A stretch of DNA of 15,485 nucleotides from an uncultured Collinsella sp. (lineage in GTDB: Bacteria > Actinomycetota > Coriobacteriia > Coriobacteriales > Coriobacteriaceae): contig URAQ01000011.1 in NCBI GenBank assembly GCA_900545875.1, positions 1 through 15,485 of the forward strand, given 5' to 3'. Made by a program: the position numbers and the translations under genes. A model generated the notes under the pieces. The model ran no database searches, was not told where the DNA came from, and saw only the letters and a list, made by a program, of their open reading frames with translations. This document shows positions 1-6,196 of the stretch, in pieces; position 1 is the first letter of the stretch, and every line of letters begins with the position of its first letter.

Positions 1-25
1 CTTGTCCATCCCGGCCCTCTCTCCC

Positions 26-64
26 AAACCTACCAAAAAGGGACAGGTTTATTTTGGCAGGTTT
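26..64. repeat. 13/13/13 hairpin with GGGACAGG loop (copy A)
   Basis: Arms 26-38 and 52-64 pair over 13 bp with one mismatch, which becomes a G-T wobble if the minus strand is transcribed. They enclose a 13-nt loop containing GGGACAGG. The same plan recurs at 1048-1086 with a different stem and, degraded, at 816-850. The loop and stem also contain a loose tandem repeat starting CAGGTTT at 44 and 58. It could be a distal terminator for hicAB or an interspersed palindromic repeat. No function is proven. Confidence 0.5.
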
Positions 65-70
65 TATCTG

Positions 71-118
71 GGCAAACGTCGAAGCCGCCACAAAGGCGCC
101 CTGTGTGGCGGCTTCGAC
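71..118 (-). terminator. Stem-loop downstream of hicB, probable terminator
   Basis: Arms 78-92 and 104-118 form a perfect 15-bp GC-rich stem with an 11-nt loop, 12 bases past the hicB stop. On the minus strand it is followed only by a weak T run (GTTTGCCC). It is therefore a plausible but not textbook Rho-independent terminator for hicAB. Confidence 0.55.
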
Positions 119-130
119 TCGACGTTGGCT

Positions 131-460
131 TCACAGCGCCGCAGCGATCGCTTCAGTCACAAACTTATTGAGTGACTCACCCTTCTTTGCCGCTGCCAGC
201 GCTGCTTGCTTGTGGAGCTCAGAGCCCGTTCTTACGTTGAACGAGCCCTTAAAAGCCCGCTCGGGTTCCTTGCCCTTCTCGGCGCAAAACTCAAGGTAAT
301 CGTCGACGGCGTCGTGGAAGCATTGCTCCACTTCTTCAGCCGTGGAGCCTTCAAATACGATTGCGTCCCTAATGCCGGCGACCATACCTGTTAGCACATG
401 CTGTTCGGCATTGAACTCGACCGGGGCGAAATAACCTTTGTATGCCAAAACGTTACTCAT
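131..460 (-). CDS. hicB: HicB family antitoxin
   Basis: A 109-aa antitoxin predicted to bind and neutralise HicA and to repress the hicAB promoter. The N-terminal part (about residues 1-65) is the degenerate RNase H-like HicB fold, with the family pattern YKGY, a GIRD segment and an acidic helix ending DDYLEFC. The C-terminal part (about 70-107) is a ribbon-helix-helix DNA-binding domain (FNVRTGSELHKQAALAA then SLNKFV). An in-frame ATG lies 15 bases upstream, but GGAGGT at 465-470 sits 4 bases before the ATG at 460, so 460 is chosen. The start overlaps the end of hicA by 8 bases (ATGAGTAA), implying translational coupling. The family call is firm from sequence; autoregulation is inferred from the RHH domain and the promoter palindrome. 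Confidence 0.9.
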   Translation of the reverse strand: MSNVLAYKGYFAPVEFNAEQHVLTGMVAGIRDAIVFEGSTAEEVEQCFHDAVDDYLEFCAEKGKEPERAFKGSFNVRTGSELHKQAALAAAKKGESLNKFVTEAIAAAL

Positions 461-716
461 GACTACCTCCGACATCTTGCAGAAAGCGAACGATGTTTCG
501 AATGGTCCCCGCTGTCAATTCGTCAGATGGATGAGGCGCGTGCATTACGAACATCCTGCCATCTGATGGCCTGTAGAAGCGAACGCGCGATCCGGATGTC
601 TTGCCTTTGCTGTCCATTTCAAAGCCATATGAAGCCATGACTTTTAAAAAATCCGCATACCGATAAGTTGAAGGGCAGCTAAACAGTTGGGCGATGAGTT
701 TATCGGATCGAGTCAT
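453..716 (-). CDS. hicA: HicA family toxin (mRNA interferase)
   Basis: An 87-aa small basic protein of the HicA dsRBD-like fold. Known HicA toxins cleave mRNA and block translation. Visible signature: GSRVRF at 42-47, a MHAPHP segment at 58-63 and a C-terminal GTIRNIVRFL helix. Canonical HicA proteins carry a catalytic His just after the GS (GSxH/GSHH). Here that place is Arg-Val, and the only nearby histidines are H59 and H62. This GSR variant seems to be a recognised branch of the family, so it need not be inactive. The start at 716 has GAGG about 5 bases upstream. Toxin-first order and the 8-base overlap with hicB are typical of hicAB. Confidence 0.85.
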   Translation of the reverse strand: MTRSDKLIAQLFSCPSTYRYADFLKVMASYGFEMDSKGKTSGSRVRFYRPSDGRMFVMHAPHPSDELTAGTIRNIVRFLQDVGGSHE

Positions 717-730
717 CCCGCCTCACATTC

Positions 731-768
731 TGCAACTATATTCTAGTTGCAATTTCAGGTCGTTGCAA
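731..768 (-). promoter_or_regulatory. hicAB proximal promoter with palindromic operator
   Basis: On the minus strand, -35 TTGCAA (763-768) and -10 TAGAAT (740-745) are 17 bases apart. A perfect 8-bp inverted repeat, TGCAACTA / TAGTTGCA (731-738, 744-751, 5-base spacer), covers the -10 and the expected start site. TTGCA recurs within the -35. This layout suits autorepression by the HicB ribbon-helix-helix domain, which is an inference. Confidence 0.65.
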
Positions 769-776
769 GCACCTCT

Positions 777-812
777 ACTATAGAACATGTGTGCGTATAG
801 AACAAGTGTTCG
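777..812 (-). promoter_or_regulatory. hicAB distal promoter with two LexA-like (SOS) boxes
   Basis: Two 17-base tandem repeats (779-795, 796-812; 15 of 17 identical) each carry a LexA-like site. GAACAAGTGTTC at 800-811 fits the Gram-positive SOS box GAAC-RNRY-GTTC exactly. GAACATGTGTGC at 783-794 has one half-site mismatch. On the minus strand, a -35 TTGTTC (800-805) and -10 TATAGT (777-782), 17 bases apart, overlap these boxes. The sites and spacing are seen directly; control by LexA is an inference. Confidence 0.5.
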
Positions 813-815
813 AAT

Positions 816-850
816 CACCACTGAGAATGGGGACAGGCATCTTTGTGGTG
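816..850. repeat. Degraded hairpin with GGGGACAGG loop (copy C)
   Basis: CACCAC at 816-821 pairs with GTGGTG at 845-850. Inner pairing is imperfect and the loop contains GGGGACAGG. The shared loop core links it to the hairpins at 26-64 and 1048-1086. Confidence 0.35.
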
Positions 851-880
851 GTCTGTGCTGTGGAGTGGGCGTCTGCGGCA

Positions 881-1033
881 GTTCGTCTCGATCTGTAACA
901 GTAACTCGGCAAAATTGGACCTAGATGTTACAGATTGAGACAAAGGGCCGGCGTCATCCGGAAACGTCTCGATTTGTAACATCTGGAGCCAATATTGCCG
1001 CCTTAGCGTTACAGATCGAGATAAATCGGCAGA
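881..1033. repeat. Paired inverted dyad element (BIME/MITE-like)
   Basis: Two stem-loops lie head to head. Unit 1 has arms 885-900 and 926-941 with a 25-nt loop. Unit 2 has arms 966-980 and 1008-1022 with a 27-nt loop. The arm GTCTCGATCTGTAAC recurs four times in alternating orientation. Every departure within a stem is a G-T wobble, so RNA pairing is kept. The loops are also related: the reverse complement of loop 2 shares CGGCAA-ATTGG with loop 1. The outer arms act as 16-base terminal inverted repeats. The 8-base direct repeat CTGCGGCA flanks the block (873-880, 1034-1041) but not symmetrically. No protein is encoded. Confidence 0.6.
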
Positions 1034-1047
1034 CTGCGGCAAAAGAA

Positions 1048-1086
1048 AAAGGTAGATTTTCGGTCATGTCCCAAAAATCTACCTTT
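1048..1086 (-). terminator. Terminator of the M16C peptidase gene; GGGACA-loop hairpin (copy B)
   Basis: Perfect 13-bp arms (1048-1060 and 1074-1086) flank a 13-nt loop. On the minus strand the loop reads TGGGACATGACCG, and the stem runs into TTC TTTT. It starts 5 bases beyond the peptidase stop codon, so it fits a Rho-independent terminator with an unusually A/T-rich stem. It shares length and loop core with 26-64. Confidence 0.7.
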
Positions 1087-1091
1087 GTGCG

Positions 1092-4000
1092 TTAGCCCAA
1101 CAGGTCGACTACGGTGAAGCCGGCGTTGCTCTTGGCGATGACGTCTCGGCCGCCAAAGACGCAGGTGGGCGACTCGGCTGCGATGCGCGTCACGTCGGCG
1201 CCGAGCGAGCGCAGCTTACCGGGCGTGGCGGCGAGCATCTGGGCGCGGCGCTCCTCGCGTGCATGTGGATCGAGCCCGGCCAGGTAGGTCGTGTTGCGGC
1301 GCTTGGTGAGCGCGTACGGCTTCACCGGCGCGTCCATGCCGCTCACGCAGCTCACGATAAAGCCCTCAAAGGCGGCCTCGTCGGGCTCAAAGCTGCCGAG
1401 CCATTCACCTGCGCGCGCCACGCGCTCAATCGAGGGGTCGATTGCCGGGTCGCGGTAGGTGTAGAACGCCGCCTGGCGCTCGCCGGCTGCGCGGAATCCG
1501 CAGCCGTACGCGCCGCCCTTCACGCGAATCTCGTTCCACAGGTAATCGTAGGAGAGCGCGTTGGCAGCCACGGCCCAAGCGCCTGTCACGTCAATGCCCA
1601 GGCGACGCGGATCGCACGCACGCGCGGCAAAGCAGATGTCGCTGGGGATCACGAAAGCCTCGTGGCGGTCGCACGGCGCCGGCACCGCGAGCGCGTCGCG
1701 GCCGGCACCATCGCCCGCATCCAGCCCCAGGTCGCCCGCGGCATCCCAGTACGCGTCAAAGTCCTCGTCGCTGCCGGTAAAGCTCGCCATGCAGCCATCG
1801 GCCACAAAGATGCGCTCCGCCAGCTCGGCAAGCTTGGTACGCAGCCCGTCCACGCGCTCGTCAAAGTGCTCGAGCAAATCGCGCAGGAACAGATAGAAAT
1901 CAACGCCCGAAAGCTGCTCGCGCACCACGGCCGAAGGCGAGCTGTAGCTCATCGCGCGACCGAGTGCCGCCGAGTGGCCGTTGTTGATAAAGCCCTGCTC
2001 AAGCCCAATGCGAATCTGCGTGAGCACGTCGCGCATGCGGTCGGCGTCGGCGTCTGCCAAAAGCGTGCTCGACCATACCTCGCGCGGCAGACTCGCCAGT
2101 GCATCGATCTTCTCGGACAGGGCGCCGGCGCTCACCAGCAGGTAGGGGCGCACGCCGTCTACTTCGGGCTGCGTCATGACTTCGGTCGTAAAGCTCAAAA
2201 AGCCGAGCTTGCCGGCGAGTAAGTTATCGAGTTCCTCGGCCGAGTGCTCGCGCGTGGGCAGCTGCTTAAGCAGGCGGCAGAGCAGTGTCACATAGGGCAG
2301 GTCCTCAAACGCGACGCAGCTCAGGTCGAAATACTGCATGGCGTAGGCCAGACGGTTGGTGGGGATGCCGTGGCGCAGGCAGGGGATGGGCGCGGTCGTG
2401 TCCACGACCAGTGGCGGCTCGGGGCGCGCCTCGCCAATGTCGGACACGCGCAGGCGCGGCAGCGTGGCCTTGGCCTCGGGTGTGTCTTCCGCCTCCTGCG
2501 CGGCACGCAGCGCGGCCGTGCGCTCGACCACGTCGGCCAGCTCGGCATCGGTCATGGCATCGCGCTTGGCTGCCAGCTCGGCGGCCTCGGCACCCTCCGA
2601 ACCCTCGGCGGCGTCCACCGGCACCAGCTCGACCAGTGCCATGTGATCGTTCTGCAGCACCAGCTCGCGCAGCAGGTCCTCAAAATAGCTGCCGTCCAGC
2701 TCGCTACGCAGCTCCTCGTACACCGGGCCGTACTTGAGCGCCAGCGTCGCGGCGTCGTCATCGTAGAGCCACGTGCTCAGCGCGTCGCACGCAATGGCCA
2801 CGCCGTCGGCGATACCGTAGTCGCGCTGGCGCAGGTCGTATTCGTTGCTGCTGATGATGGCTTCCAGGCGCTCGCGCGGAACGCCATGCTCGCATAGGTC
2901 GCGGCAGGCGTCCTGGAACACGCGGCGCAGCTCGCGCGCCACGCCGGGCTGCGCGTTTTGCAGCATGATGAGCTCGTAGGGCTGCAGGCTCTCGGCCGCG
3001 GTGTAGCTCACCACGTTGCCGCCCAGGCCGGCGGCCAGAATGGCCTTCTTAACCGGTGCTTCGTTGGAGCCCAGCAGTGCCTCGAACAGGATATCCGCCG
3101 CGATCGTGCGTTTGCGGTCGAGCGCGCTGCCCAGCACCAGGCCCAGGCCCACCAGGGCGTTCTCGGGTGTAGTGGCCATCTCGACGCGCTTGTACTCGCA
3201 GGTCACGGGTGCCTGCACGCCCAGCGGATTGGGCGCCAGCGTGGACGGGTCCTCGCCGGCGGCGACGGCAGCGTCCATGCGGCAGCTCGCGGCACTCGGC
3301 TGCGACAGATAACGCTCGTCCAAAAACGCCAGCGCGCGGTCCACATCTAGGTCGCCGTAGAGCGTTATATAAGAGTTGGAAGGATTGTAGTGGCGCGCGT
3401 GCGTGTCCAGGAACTGCTCGTAGGTGAGCGCGGGGATCGCGCGCGGGTCGCCGCCGCTTTCGTGCGCATAGGCGGTGTCGGGATAGAGCGCGGCGTTGAC
3501 AGCGTCGTCCAGCACGCTCATGGGGTCGGACAGCGCGCCCTTCATCTCGTTGAACACCACGCCGTTATAGCGCAGCGTGCCCTCGTGCAGGCTCGCGGCG
3601 TTGCCGTCGCCCTCGGCGTCCTCCGACAGGTCCAGCTCGTAGTGCCAGCCTTCCTGCTCAAAAATGGTCGGCTTGGTGTAGATGGCTGGGTTGAACACCG
3701 CGTCCAGATACACGTCCATCAGGTTGTACAGGTCCTGTTCGTTGGTGGTGGCAACGGGGTAGATGGTCTTGTCGGGGTAGGTCATGGCGTTGAGGAACGT
3801 CTGCATGGAGCTCTTGATCAGGTCGACAAACGGCTCCTTGACGGGGAATTTGGCCGATCCGCACAGCACCGAGTGCTCAAGAATATGGAACACGCCGGTG
3901 GAATCGGCCGGCGGCGTCTTAAAGCCAATGGCAAAGGCCTTGTTTTCGTCGTCGCACGCCAGGTACAGCAGACGAGCGCCCGAGGCAGTGTGTCGCAGCA

Positions 4001-4124
4001 CGTAAGCGTCCGAGTCGAGCTCGGGCACGGTCTCGCGGCGCTCGACGGCAAAGCCGTGGCAGGTAGTGCCGGGCACCAGCAGTGCAGCGGCTGCGGCGCG
4101 CGGGTCGGTTGAGGTGGTGGGCAT
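1092..4124 (-). CDS. Insulinase family M16C metallopeptidase (presequence protease-like)
   Basis: A 1010-aa single-chain zinc peptidase of the PreP/M16C type; the family degrades unfolded peptides inside a closed two-half chamber. The inverted zinc motif HILEH is at 80-84 (H80, E83, H84), followed by the family blocks SVLCGS, FPVKEPF, TFLNAMTYPDKT and LMDVYLDAVFNP. The third zinc ligand is probably E193 in GVVFNEMKG. The C-terminal half keeps the Arg/Tyr substrate-binding motif RVKGGAYG at about 867-874. Length matches full-length M16C proteins. No signal peptide is seen, so it is probably cytoplasmic. The open frame continues 75 codons further upstream, but AAAGGAGA lies just before the ATG at 4124 and the protein family starts near there. 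It appears monocistronic with its own terminator. Family call firm; natural substrate unknown. Confidence 0.93.
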   Translation of the reverse strand: MPTTSTDPRAAAAALLVPGTTCHGFAVERRETVPELDSDAYVLRHTASGARLLYLACDDENKAFAIGFKTPPADSTGVFHILEHSVLCGSAKFPVKEPFVDLIKSSMQTFLNAMTYPDKTIYPVATTNEQDLYNLMDVYLDAVFNPAIYTKPTIFEQEGWHYELDLSEDAEGDGNAASLHEGTLRYNGVVFNEMKGALSDPMSVLDDAVNAALYPDTAYAHESGGDPRAIPALTYEQFLDTHARHYNPSNSYITLYGDLDVDRALAFLDERYLSQPSAASCRMDAAVAAGEDPSTLAPNPLGVQAPVTCEYKRVEMATTPENALVGLGLVLGSALDRKRTIAADILFEALLGSNEAPVKKAILAAGLGGNVVSYTAAESLQPYELIMLQNAQPGVARELRRVFQDACRDLCEHGVPRERLEAIISSNEYDLRQRDYGIADGVAIACDALSTWLYDDDAATLALKYGPVYEELRSELDGSYFEDLLRELVLQNDHMALVELVPVDAAEGSEGAEAAELAAKRDAMTDAELADVVERTAALRAAQEAEDTPEAKATLPRLRVSDIGEARPEPPLVVDTTAPIPCLRHGIPTNRLAYAMQYFDLSCVAFEDLPYVTLLCRLLKQLPTREHSAEELDNLLAGKLGFLSFTTEVMTQPEVDGVRPYLLVSAGALSEKIDALASLPREVWSSTLLADADADRMRDVLTQIRIGLEQGFINNGHSAALGRAMSYSSPSAVVREQLSGVDFYLFLRDLLEHFDERVDGLRTKLAELAERIFVADGCMASFTGSDEDFDAYWDAAGDLGLDAGDGAGRDALAVPAPCDRHEAFVIPSDICFAARACDPRRLGIDVTGAWAVAANALSYDYLWNEIRVKGGAYGCGFRAAGERQAAFYTYRDPAIDPSIERVARAGEWLGSFEPDEAAFEGFIVSCVSGMDAPVKPYALTKRRNTTYLAGLDPHAREERRAQMLAATPGKLRSLGADVTRIAAESPTCVFGGRDVIAKSNAGFTVVDLLG

Positions 4125-4141
4125 ATGCAGTCTCCTTTGAC

Positions 4142-4192
4142 GCCCCAGCGGGGGCGAATCGAGTCGAATCCTCGAGAGTATACCCATATGGG
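4142..4192 (-). promoter_or_regulatory. Possible promoter and leader of the peptidase gene
   Basis: A good -10 TATACT reads on the minus strand at 4177-4182, but no convincing -35 is present. The palindrome CCCATATGGG (4183-4192) lies directly upstream of it. In the leader, a GCCCC/GGGGC hairpin (4142-4155) sits 18 bases before the start codon. Weak call. Confidence 0.3.
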
Positions 4193-4333
4193 GCCGCGAC
4201 CCTGCGGCGAACTGGAGACGATGCCAGCGGATTGGGCGAAGGGCTCGCGTGCCCGCCGCACGAGCGTGGAAAATTGGACACTCGCCAAACGAGAGTGGAT
4301 ATTCGGAAATCCTCGCTCGTCCATCACTCGCGT

Positions 4334-4407
4334 ATCTCTCGTCTCTCATTCGTTTCTAATATGAGAGATGACAGGAAGATGAGAGAAAATTATGAGAGAT
4401 AACTGAG
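4334..4407. promoter_or_regulatory. Upstream GAGAGAT/ATCTCTC operator-like cluster
   Basis: Repeated GAGAGAT-type motifs occur in both orientations: ATCTCTC at 4334-4340, TCTCTCAT at 4342-4349 facing ATGAGAGA at 4361-4368, then further copies up to 4400. The segment 4388-4407 (AATTAYGAGAGATAACTGAG) recurs at 4553-4572 with one change. The cluster lies upstream of the AlbA_2 regulator promoter. It is read as a multi-site operator, probably bound by the downstream regulator; the binding partner is inferred. Confidence 0.55.
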
Positions 4408-4422
4408 CAGCAAAGAGACGGG

Positions 4423-4493
4423 CAATCATGGTATTGTCTCAATACCGATTGTTCTACCAGCAAAAATATGTATAAATGAAGCAAATGGTAGAC
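4423..4493 (+). promoter_or_regulatory. Promoter of the AlbA_2 regulator gene, with nested inverted repeats
   Basis: A -35-like TTGTTC (4449-4454) and a -10 TATAAA (4471-4476) are 16 bases apart on the plus strand. The stem GGTATTG/CAATACC (4430-4436, 4440-4446), extended by CAATC/GATTG across a 2-base bulge, reaches the -35. CTACCA (4454-4459) and TGGTAG (4486-4491) bracket the -10. The segment lies between the two GAGAGAT clusters. Confidence 0.5.
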
Positions 4494-4498
4494 ATTCC

Positions 4499-4572
4499 AT
4501 CTCTATCTATCTCTTATCTCTAAGCCGAGAGATAGAGAGATAGATGAGAGATAATTACGAGAGATAACTGAG
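4499..4572. promoter_or_regulatory. Downstream GAGAGAT/ATCTCTC cluster with long hairpin
   Basis: Arms 4499-4521 and 4528-4552 form a 23/25-nt hairpin, paired except for two single-base bulges, built wholly from ATCTCT/AGAGAT units. It is followed by the second copy of the 20-base direct repeat (4553-4572). It would lie in the 5' leader of the regulator mRNA, between promoter and RBS, so it could act as DNA operator or RNA structure. Confidence 0.55.
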
Positions 4573-4629
4573 AGACGAGGGAAATCTATCCGCGGCATTC
4601 TCCGCAGGACCGAGCGAAAGGACGTGCAG

Positions 4630-6096
4630 ATGAACGAAAACGAGCTGACCGGTCTGCTTGAGTCTTTAAGGCGTATGGGCTCGGATGATCTTAACGTCGA
4701 AGTGAAGGAGAGCGCCACGACGCTTTCCCGCGACGTATGGGAAACGGTCAGCGCTTTCGCAAACACCGCCGGCGGCATCATCGTACTCGGAGTGAGCGAG
4801 CGCGCGGGTTTTGTCCCAGTTGCAAACTTTGAGACCGAGAAAGTGCTCAACCAATTCGTGGCGGGCATGGGCGATGCCGGCGGTCGCGGAAAGCTGGCCA
4901 ATCCGCCCAAATACACCATTGAGCGCGTGGAGCTCCAGGGCACCGTGGTTCTGGTCATCACGATTGAGGAGCTCGACCCGTCGAGCAAGCCTTGCTATGT
5001 CATAGAGCGGGGCGCTCAAGGTGGCAGCTACAAACGCATCGACGACAAAGACGTGCCGCTTTCGTCGACCGAGGTCCTGTCCTTGTCGTCATACGAGCAG
5101 ACGAGCCTCAGCGATCGCGATGCGGTGCCTGGTGCAGGCGTGGACAATCTTGACGATGCCCTGGTCGACCGTACGATAGATCGGGCTTTCTCGTTGACGC
5201 CCCGGGCAATGCGCGGCGCGCCGGACAAACAAACGAAGCTGGAGCGCCTAAATATCCTTGATTCCCAGGGCAATGTCACCAAGGCTGGACTCCTAGTTGT
5301 GGGCACCTACCCTCAGCAGTTCTATCCCAAGCTCTTCATTGACGTGGCTGTCCATGCGGGAACTCAGAAGGGCATGGCGGGGTCGCTGAGGTTCATGGAC
5401 CGCACAATCTGTGAGGGAACGTTGGGCGAGATGATTTCGGATGCTGTCGCGGCCGTCGCCAAGAATTTGCGGCGAACCTCGACCGTCCAAGGCGTCTCGC
5501 GTGTCGACTCGCTGGAGATTCCCGAGGAGGTTCTGCGCGAGGCAATCGCCAACGCCGTAATCCATCGAGAATACGGGGATCGGTTCTGTGGACAATCGAT
5601 TGCCGTCGACGTCTTTGACGATCGTGTCGAGGTGACGAATCCTGGCGGCCTTTACGGGGGAAAGACTCGCGAGAACTTGTTTGACGGCAGCTCCCGATGC
5701 CGTAACGCGACGCTCGTGAAACTCATGTCGATTGTCCCGCTGCCGGATGGCGCAGGTTCGCCGGCTGAGGGCAATGGCTCGGGCATCCCGATGATGATCG
5801 ATGCCATGCGCGCGCATGGTCTGGCCGAGCCCCTGTTCTGCCCGGGGTTCGATCGGTTCAAGGTCGTACTTTACCGTTCAAAGATCGAGCCGGTCGATCA
5901 TGGCGGGGGCTTAATTGTGACGGCACTCAAACACTACGGCGAGCTGGGGACGCGTGAGCTGGCAGAACGTACGGGGCTTACAATTTCCCAGGTAAGGTCG
6001 CGCGTCAACGCGCTCATTGCTCAAGGCGAGCTTGAGCCCACGGCGCCGGCGACGAGCCGCAACCGCAAGTATCGACTGTCAGAGCGCGTGGAATAA
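4630..6096 (+). CDS. AlbA_2 / HATPase_c_4 / winged-helix transcriptional regulator
   Basis: A 488-aa protein of the family often labelled RecG-related or putative DNA-binding ATPase. Domains in order: AlbA_2 (Schlafen-like) at about 20-145, with VEVKES at 23-28 and NTAGGIIVLGV at 45-55; a middle region; HATPase_c_4 at about 295-415, with EEVLREAIANAVIHREY, VEVTNPGG and the glycine box NGSGIP at 382-387; and a C-terminal winged helix at about 428-486 (TRELAERTGLTISQVRSRVNALI). An in-frame GTG exists at 4624, but AAAGGA at 4617-4622 is correctly spaced only for the ATG at 4630. It stands alone behind the repeat-rich promoter region, which suggests autoregulation. The family architecture is clear; the signal sensed and the targets are unknown. 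Confidence 0.85.
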   Translation: MNENELTGLLESLRRMGSDDLNVEVKESATTLSRDVWETVSAFANTAGGIIVLGVSERAGFVPVANFETEKVLNQFVAGMGDAGGRGKLANPPKYTIERVELQGTVVLVITIEELDPSSKPCYVIERGAQGGSYKRIDDKDVPLSSTEVLSLSSYEQTSLSDRDAVPGAGVDNLDDALVDRTIDRAFSLTPRAMRGAPDKQTKLERLNILDSQGNVTKAGLLVVGTYPQQFYPKLFIDVAVHAGTQKGMAGSLRFMDRTICEGTLGEMISDAVAAVAKNLRRTSTVQGVSRVDSLEIPEEVLREAIANAVIHREYGDRFCGQSIAVDVFDDRVEVTNPGGLYGGKTRENLFDGSSRCRNATLVKLMSIVPLPDGAGSPAEGNGSGIPMMIDAMRAHGLAEPLFCPGFDRFKVVLYRSKIEPVDHGGGLIVTALKHYGELGTRELAERTGLTISQVRSRVNALIAQGELEPTAPATSRNRKYRLSERVE

Positions 6097-6101
6097 ATGC
6101 G

Positions 6102-6150
6102 TTAGTGGACGAGGCGACCCAATAATCGACCCTCAATTGGCGCCCACTAA
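6102..6150. terminator. Imperfect stem-loop between convergent genes
   Basis: TTAGTGG (6102-6108) pairs with CCACTAA (6144-6150). Inner GCG/CGC and CAAT/ATTG segments can also pair. No T run follows on either strand, so terminator function for the two convergent genes is only a guess. Confidence 0.3.
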
Positions 6151-6196
6151 GGTAAAGCGGTTGTTGCTCAGTCGACGGTGATGCTGAAGACTCGGC

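Noticed and set aside
815..1042. 75-codon open frame on the minus strand in the repeat cluster
   Set aside because: It runs through the paired dyad element and the GGGGACAGG hairpin, has no good RBS, and its product simply reflects the repeated arms.
1263..2222. Long plus-strand open frame (319 codons) opposite the peptidase
   Set aside because: Antisense shadow of a GC-rich gene with clear M16C motifs; the product is Arg/Ala/His-rich and unlike a real protein. The same applies to 2244-2897 and 3390-4112.
4334..4572. CRISPR array
   Set aside because: Repeats are short, irregularly spaced and in both orientations, with no constant spacer length and no cas genes.
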